A stretch of DNA of 64,000 bases from Microglena sp. YARC. Its lineage: Eukaryota; Chlorophyta; Chlorophyceae; Chlamydomonadales; Chlamydomonadaceae. Shown in pieces: positions 1 to 8,200 of the stretch. A program made the position numbers and the translations under genes. The notes under the pieces are model-generated. The model was given only the letters and a program-made list of their open reading frames with translations. It was not told the origin of the DNA and did not search any database. The stretch spans positions 80,797,420 to 80,861,419 of the forward strand of contig CM039463.1 in assembly GCA_022414725.1 (NCBI GenBank). Direction: 5' to 3'. Position 1 is the first letter of the stretch; the number at the start of each line of letters is the position of its first letter.

Positions 1-2250
1 TGACCTGACAGAGATAACGAGCTGGAGACGTTGACGCGACCTGCTGACCTGACAGAGCCACGTGACCGCGGCGGAAGGAGTCCCGAAACGTCAAACTCTG
101 TGAAGCAAAATTTGCCATGTCATCAACATCAGGTTTGTTCAGGACGCTGCGTCCTGCGTCACAGACGCAACGACGAAGGGCCCGTTGCGTCATGAGAAGC
201 AACTTGTGGAGGGTCCGTGGTGCAGCTTCAGTGTTTCGGTTGCGTCGCAGAACGCAGGCCGACGCAGGCTTTGGGTCGGCTCAGAGGGGCTCTGGGTCGG
301 TTATGGGTCCGTGGCGGGTCAGTTGCTTCTCTGGACGCAGGCGGACGCGGGCGGACGCAGGCTATGGAATTGGTTGCGTCCCGGTACGCAGAGCTGGGGG
401 TCCTCCCGAACAACCCTGGTCAACACGTCTATTTGGCCTTGAAAAAAAGCGCGGCCCACCAAGGGCCCACCAGAACAAATTAGAACAGTCGAAGTCAAAA
501 CTGCGGATCTAGACCATTGTGAGGGGGGGGGAACCGGTTGACTTAAGTCAGTACTTTGGTCCTCCCATGAAGACTCAGAGCTCACTGTCCTGCCCTGCTC
601 CGGTGTGAAATGGGAGAAACTCGAGAAGCTCTTTCTTTCCCAAACCTCTGTATTTTTAGTTCACGGCTAACACATGCGCAGGTAAGGCCTGTACGGCGTA
701 CGTACTTTCCATGTATATTTGCACCTCATGGGTACCCCCCAGGAAGCCATATTGGTGAAAGGACCCTCTGTTGCTCAACCTTAAGCATTCATGAATAAAT
801 CTAGATTTGAGGAGGTACGAATTGAAAGAAACACAGAGAAAACTAGTCGTATAGGTATTGGACTATAAGAATGGCCCATAGCCCTGATATGTTAAGTGCG
901 TGGTAATGGCAAAAGGAAAACTGCTGCTCACGGATATCCACTCATTGAGGCGAAATCCTTCTTGTAAAAACAAAAAGAAGGCACTGTGTCAACTTGGGTA
1001 GGAAGACCAAAGTATATATTTTTATAAAGGATCGGTTTTTCACTAGTTCACCAAGGAGGTGAATCCCTCATCACACACATCGAGCAAAGAGTTGGGATCA
1101 AGGGAGCTGCTGAACAAGCTACACATATATTTGCCTCCTCCCTGCTCCTCCCATATCATCGCACTGCACTATCGAGTGTTTTGAGTAGTGGTGTGTCCGA
1201 AACCCGTGTGTACTCCACCCACCAACAGGCAGTGAGCAGCCTGAAGGTAGACCATGCAATCAAACCGACCGACGAGACTCCACTGGATTGGCACTGGCCA
1301 CGGAGTCATGGCTGGTTTCTCGTTCCTGATCACTGACCGACACATTTCAGGCCTCGAATTGGCGTCAGAAAGCCGAATGTCGTAGGGGAGACAGTGCAGT
1401 GCGATAACCTCTAGACTGCCATCAATGGGCGCTATCTATAACTGGCTGAACGGCTGCAGCGCTCGCAGCCACTCACAAACCAGCTGGCGCGAATGTTAAA
1501 CCCAGTTCAAATTTGGCGCCAAAACTTCGTCGCAACCTTGGGTTGCGCTAATCACGTCCAATCCATTCCTGCAACCATATAGAAAGACAAGATGCAAAAT
1601 GCGCCGAAGACTGAAAACCTGGTTGCTGGAAACCAGACCAGGTCATATAAAACGCCGCCCATTTGCCCCCCCCCCCCCCCCCATCCGTATAGTCGCCTCC
1701 CTGCACAATGACAACTGATGAAAGAAGCAGGCAGACCGATTGATAAGTGAAGGAATGGCGGTGTACCTCACCTTCCGATTGTGGTTCTTGTACTGACCTG
1801 GGGCAGGGCTTGTGTGCAGCCTGGCCTGAACTGACTGGGCACCTCGATCCACGTTCCAGCTAGGACTTGACATTGACCAAGTTGCGACTTGACATTGACC
1901 AAATTGCACATTTAGTTTTTTTGCCAGACTTATCCACATGAGTTCGATCCTCTAAACGCTCCAACTCGTCTGCGCAATTATCGCCTTGGATCGGAATCAA
2001 CGCTCGTTCCGTTCCTGCCTTAATTCTTGAAAGTCTCGGTTGCTGTTTCAGAAAAGTAATCACCTCCATAATCGGCACCTTGCGCATTATCAGACCTCTA
2101 GCGGAGTGGCCACCATTTCTTGTTTCAGAACTCTTGGCCGCAAGCAACCTCTGACATCCTACTCCAGGACGTGAACACTGCTCAGTTGCCTTTCGTGTCC
2201 ACCTTCATACATCTTTACGAGAAGTCTCCTGAAGTAGCCAAGTGTTTCTG
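1..2250. other. No supported gene upstream of the WRKY gene
   Basis: Bases 250-400 hold a degenerate GACGCAGG-type repeat. Bases 1667-1683 are a poly-C run. A 95-codon minus-strand ORF at 1860-2147 has protein-like composition but no recognisable family, no splice context and no repeat support. The promoter and 5' UTR of the WRKY gene must lie in this stretch, but I see no clear TATA box or initiator. Confidence 0.5.
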
Positions 2251-2283
2251 ATGATGACCTTGGCGCGTGCGACTCATGTTGAG
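2251..2283 (+). CDS. WRKY gene, candidate exon 1 with start codon
   Basis: The exon reads [11 protein letters not shown] and ends at a GTAAAC donor in phase 0, matching the next exon. An in-frame TGA lies seven codons upstream, so this ATG is the first in its frame. The exon is only 11 codons and has no family motif, so a different 5' exon is possible. Confidence 0.4.
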
Positions 2284-5200
2284 GTAAACCGCGCAAATCT
2301 GTGTCACGAGCCTGATGCGTATTGTTTCTTATAGCGACTGTGCAGCCTATGCTACAGCTCTCTTATGCTTGTTCTCGCTGTGATTTCAACGTCGTGCCAA
2401 GTTACTGGCAGCCTCCTCCAAGTTCCTGCCGAACTGTTCAAACCTTCCTCATAACAGCTCCTACCCCCCATCCCCCACTTTACAGCAGCCTGGCGTCTAC
2501 GCAGTTCGGAAGGAAGGCAAGCAGAGTGCCGCTAACCATGACGGATGGCAATGGAGAAAGTGAGTGTAATATCTTGCTCGAGGAGAGAGCTCACCCTAAT
2601 CCCAACAGACTTTCTCTCCCTTATCCCCGTGCCCACCCCCACCCCCACCCCTCTCCTCTCCCCACCACCACCCTTTCCCCTCCTTTCCCACACCCCTTGC
2701 CCCTATAACCAGTCAGAAAACCTGCACCAGTTTCAACCTGCTGTATCTTAGCCGTAACTTGTTCTGTCAGTGTTCAATGATCCCCGCTTGACTTCACCTT
2801 GAGTAGATGGTAGTGATGGTGTTTCCGGCAGCTATGAGCCAGCTGCCCTGCCCTTGGATGTGCTCTGCCCTGCCCGTGGATACCGGCGCCATTATGGGTG
2901 CACATCCCTGGTGTACATCACAGAAAGGCATGATTTACCTGGCCCGCCCGTCAGCTTGTTATAGCTATCACAGGACTGTGGTCAAACATTGCATATACAG
3001 CCCCCTCACAGCAGCAGACAACTTCGGCGAGTTCTTGCCAATACGAGCACGCCAGGAATCGCTCTGCTTTGCTAGGCTCATTTGCAGTGTTCACTCAGTA
3101 CTTCCTGCCCATTCAGGCATATAGCCCCCCCACACTCATGAATCCTATTAATCACCACTGAATGGCATTGCAGGTATGGAGAAAAGGTTGTGAAGGGTAG
3201 CAGGAACCCCAGGAGCTACTACAAATGCAGCCACGCTGGCTGCGCTGGCAAGAAGATAGTAGAGAAAAATGCCCTTGGAGAAATCCTCGCAACTGAATAT
3301 AAGGTAAGGTGCTGGAGATGGATGATGTAGCCAGGAATGCCTATGACGAGGGTAGCTGTCGCACACTTTTCATGGAAGCTTCTATGCAGCTCCCTGAGTC
3401 TGCCGCTGGGCTTCACCTGACAACTTCAGTAGTTCTGGACAGCTGATTGTCTTAGCTTCAGGGTGCACTAGGTTATGCCAGGCTGAACTGCAAGTCAGGG
3501 GAGCTCCCTAGAATTTGTTGCTCGAAGCAGAAAGGAAAAACTATACCAGGGCAACCATAGGGTATGAATAGAGAAAGCAGTGTAATATCTGATCGTCTCA
3601 CCCTGTATGCCAAGTCCATTTCCTGTGATGAAATGATTCTCATGAGCTTACTAGCTTCTGACCCCAATTTCCTGCCATCCCCCATCAGGAGGAGCACTGC
3701 CACCCGGCTCCATCCAAGCCTAAATCGACCAGATACCGACCCAAGGCTGATGCCAGGAACAATGTGAGTCTCCTTCTCCAATACGGATCATGCAATATGG
3801 AAATATCTCGGCCTGAACTTGGACACATGACTCCAGCCTTTAAGGATTCAGCAGTAACATCAAAATAACGCAAATCTTGGCTTGACTTCTATGCGGAGCT
3901 CACAAATCTCCTCTGAATCTTGTATATGGTCAGGTGCACTTACATCTTCAATTCTGGATGTTGAGAAGGTATTGATCACCTTATCAGAAACTTGGAACAA
4001 AACTTATTCTGCAACTTCGAATCAACCCTTATTCTATTTTGATCACCCAATGTGCAACTTAGAACCATGCCTGTTCTATTATGATCACCCAATCAGAAAC
4101 TTGGAACCAATCCTATTCTGCAGCCTAGAATCAAACCTTATTCTATTTTGATCACCCAATGTGCAACTTAGAACCATGCCTGTTCTATTATGATCACCCA
4201 ATCAGAAACTTGGAACCAATCCTATTCTGCAACCTAGAATCAAACCTTATTCTATTTTGATCACCTAATCTGCAACTTAGAACCAAACATTTTGATCACC
4301 CAATCTGCAACTTAGAACCAAACCTGTTGACCACCCAATCTGCAACTTAGGACCAAACCCACTCTACAACCCTTCAGTCGCATGATTATCAATGGTGCAC
4401 ACCCAGCTCTACCAACTGTGCAAGGACCCGGTTGCACAAATCAAAGCTGCTTGTACTTGGTTACTTGGCTCAAGCCTTTAAGATTGCTCGCCGCTTTCGT
4501 CAGTAACAAACCAATCAAAGCTACTCAAATCCAACTAACGTACTACATACCCAGCTCAGCAGAAAAACAAATCATGGGTACACAAATCCAACTAAGCAAA
4601 AGAAACCCTTGCCCAGCTGAACAAACAAGTCAGAGCTACACGAAGCCGACTCGGCAGAACAGACCCTTGCTCAGCTGAACAAACACATCAAAGCTACACT
4701 AATCCAACTCAGAAGAAATACCCCAGCTCAGCAGAACAAACACATCAAAGTTGCACAAATCCAACTCAGCTAAACAAACCCTTGCTTAGCCGAACAAACC
4801 AATTAAAGCTTCACGAAGCCAACTCAGCAGAAACCCTTGTGATGCAGCTGCTCATGTCTCAAATGCTGGATCCCCTGGAGACTGCATTCTTGCCCCCAAG
4901 TGGATTGATCAATTCCCCAAGCGCCTTCAGGACAGATCTACAATGTGAGTGGATGGTATTTTGAGGGTTGACAGATTGCCATGTGTGTGGATGGGGTGTT
5001 GGGAGGGTTGACTGTCTGCTATGCTTGCGCCTTGAGGACAGATTTACAATGTGAGTGGATGGTATTTGGACGGTTGACAGATAGCCGTGTGTGTGGATGC
5101 AGTGTTGGGAGAGTTGACTGACGGCTATGCTTATGGTGGTGGTTCCATTATCCTGGTGTCCCAATAGTCTCCAAATGTGCTCGCAATACTGTTCATTTTT

Positions 5201-8200
5201 TAGCTGTGCATAGCAGCCCCATTTTCCAGCCACTGGGTCAAGAGCCCCATTTGCACGGCCACTAGGTCAAACCCAAAGCTTGTAGACCAGATAGACTGCC
5301 CCATTTGCCAGCCAATTGGTCATACCCAAAGCTTGTAGACCAGATAGACAGCCTCATTTGCCAGCCACTGGGTCAAACCCAAAGGTTGTAGACCAGATAG
5401 ATAGCCCCATTTGCCAGCCACTGGGTCAAACCCAAAGCTTGTAGACCAGATAGACAGCCCCATTTGCCAGCCACTGGGTCAAACCCAAAGCTTGTAGTTC
5501 AGATAGGCGGCCCCATTTGCCAGCCATAGGGTCAAACCCAAAGCTTGTAGACCAGATAAACAGCCCCATCTGCCAGCCACTACGTCAAACCCAAAGCTTG
5601 TAGACCAGATAGACAGCCCCATTTGCCAGCCACTGGGACAAACTCAGAGCTTGTAGCTGCATTGAAATGCTTGCCATGTCAGCTTTCAGACGCACTAGCT
5701 AGCTTCAGGCCGTACCTTGATGCTTACTTACATGTACACGTGTGATGGGGACGATGCTCACGACTCACATATCGCTTCCACAATCCTTCTTCACACACTA
5801 ATACCCGCCCTCCTAACCCGAATCCCCAACCCAACTCGCTCTCACACCCACCCACTGGCACTCACCCACACCCACCCACCCGCATACCCTACCCACACCC
5901 TAACTCGCTCTCACACCCACCCACTGGCACTCACCCACACCCACGCACCGCATACCCTACCCCCACCCTAACTCGCTCTCACACCCACCCACTGGCACTC
6001 ACCCACACCCACCCTCCGCATACCCTGCCCCCACCTAACTCGCTCTCACACCCACCCACTGGCACTCACCCACACCCACCCACCCGCATACCCTACCCCC
6101 ACCCTAACTCGCTCTCACACCCACCCACCCACTCGCATACCCTACCCCCACCCTAACTCGCTCTCACACCCACCCACTGGCACTCACCCACACCCACCCA
6201 CCCGCATACCCTACCCCCACCCTAACTCGCTCTCACACCCACCAGGCCTGGACGTCGACATGTACGTCGATGACGAGGATGATGGTCACGGCTCACCCGT
6301 GAGCACCATCCTGCGGACTGCCTCCTCCGCTGAAGCCAAGGCAGCTGTGGATACCTCTGAAGTGATTAAGAGGTTGAGGGAAAAGAATGAGCTTAATCAG
6401 TCCCCAAGCAAACGCTTGGATGCTCTGGCAGGTGGGTCACTTGTACTGTAGGTGTACTGTACTGCAGTTGGGTCTCTTGTATGCTCTCGCAGGTGTTTCA
6501 CTTGTACTCCATAATTGGTCAATGGAAGGTGCCCATGTTCCACTAGGCTACTGCCAGACTGAGCACACTTGTGTAGGCACATATCTGTCTATCTATCTAT
6601 CTATCTATCTATCTATGACGTGCAGTTACACAATGGATTGCTTGTGTTTAATGTGTTGTGCAGCAGCTGCATATTCAATTCATGCAAGCATTAAAAAAAT
6701 CATCATGAGTATAGATATCAACCTCCAAACCTTCCAACCTGATCTCAACCTTCCAACCTGATCTCAACCTTCCAACCTGATCTCAACCTTCCAACCTGAT
6801 CTCAACCTTCCAACCTGATCTCAACCCCCCAACCTGATCTCAACCCCCCAACCTGATCCCAACCTGATCTCGAACTCCCAACCTGATCTCGACCACCCAA
6901 CCTGTTGATCGCAGCTTACGCCGAGGAAGCGGAGCGCCAGTTTGATGAGGCCTCTGGTAAGAAGACAGCAGATGACGACGATGCACAACAGAACTCTGTG
7001 GGCGGCTCTGGAGGAAACTCTGGCGTCTCCGTCAGTGATTTGTTTACCACAGAACAGCGTGTAGTGGATGGCAACTCTGTCCTGGATGGATACAAGTAAG
7101 TTTTGTTTTGTTTGTATTAAATATTTTATCAGCCTTTACCACAGAACAGCGCGAATTGGATGGCAACTCTGTCCTGGATGGATACAAGTAATGTTGTTTT
7201 GGTTAAATGTTCTATCAGCCTTTAGGCTGCTCGGCGTGTAGTGGATGGCAACTCTGTCCTGGATGGATACAAGTAATATTTTCCTGAGTAAATGTTATAT
7301 CAGCCTTTTTGCTGCACACCAGGGTACTTCCATTGACCAAATTGGCCAGCGCTTTAGCACACTTGAAAAAAATGCGCTTTGTAGTGAAAAAAATGCTCGC
7401 TGCGCCCTCAGGGGGTTGCGCGAAATGCGCAGTGGGGCTCAAAAAGGAAGCGCGCAAAATCGCGCGCGCTTGGAAGTACCCTGCTGCACACTGCCTGCGG
7501 GTGGAGTAAACATGGGTAGTATTAACCAAACATGAACAATAAACATAAACACTACTACAATGCTAGGTGGCAGTGGCAGTTGACTCGGTTGTAACGTCCC
7601 AAAGTAACCTCCAGCCCCCCACCTTATCACTCCACACATCCATCACACCCCCATCCATCACACACACCCCACACCCCCAATACGCCACACATCCATCACA
7701 CCCACCCACCCACCACAACACGTCCGCCACACACCGACACCCACCACACATTAAAAATCAGGTAGTCAAATGAACCATTATAACAAGCTGTATCTGTGTC
7801 CCCCAAAGCAAACGGGCTGGCTCCCTCAACCTGATGCCTCATAATAAGGCGTACTCTTTGTTTAATTACTTGGTGAAGCACTTGGTGGTTGGCCCCAGTG
7901 CAAGCAAATGGGCTGGCACCGATTATTTATTTATTCCGCACGCTTGCTTAGGTGGCGCAAGTAGCTTGCTTAGGTGGCCCCAATTATTTAGTTATTCCAC
8001 TCGCTTGCTTAGGTGGCGCAAATAGCTTGCTTCAGTGGCCCCAATTATTTAGTTATTCCACTCGCTTGCTCAGGTGGCGCAAGTAGCTTGCTTCAGTGGC
8101 CCCAATTATTTAGTTATTCCACTCGCTTGCTCAGGTGGCGCAAGTAGCTTGCTTCAGTGGCCCCAATTATTTAGTTATTCCACTCGCTTGCTTAGGTGGC

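Noticed and set aside
1860..2147. 95-codon minus-strand ORF upstream of the WRKY gene
   Set aside because: Reasonable composition but unrecognised; overlaps the likely promoter region. Kept only as a possibility.
2144..2252. Open plus-strand segment after CTCCAG reading DVNTAQLPFVSTFIHLYEKS
   Set aside because: Protein-like, but no convincing donor joins it to the WRKY exons in phase.
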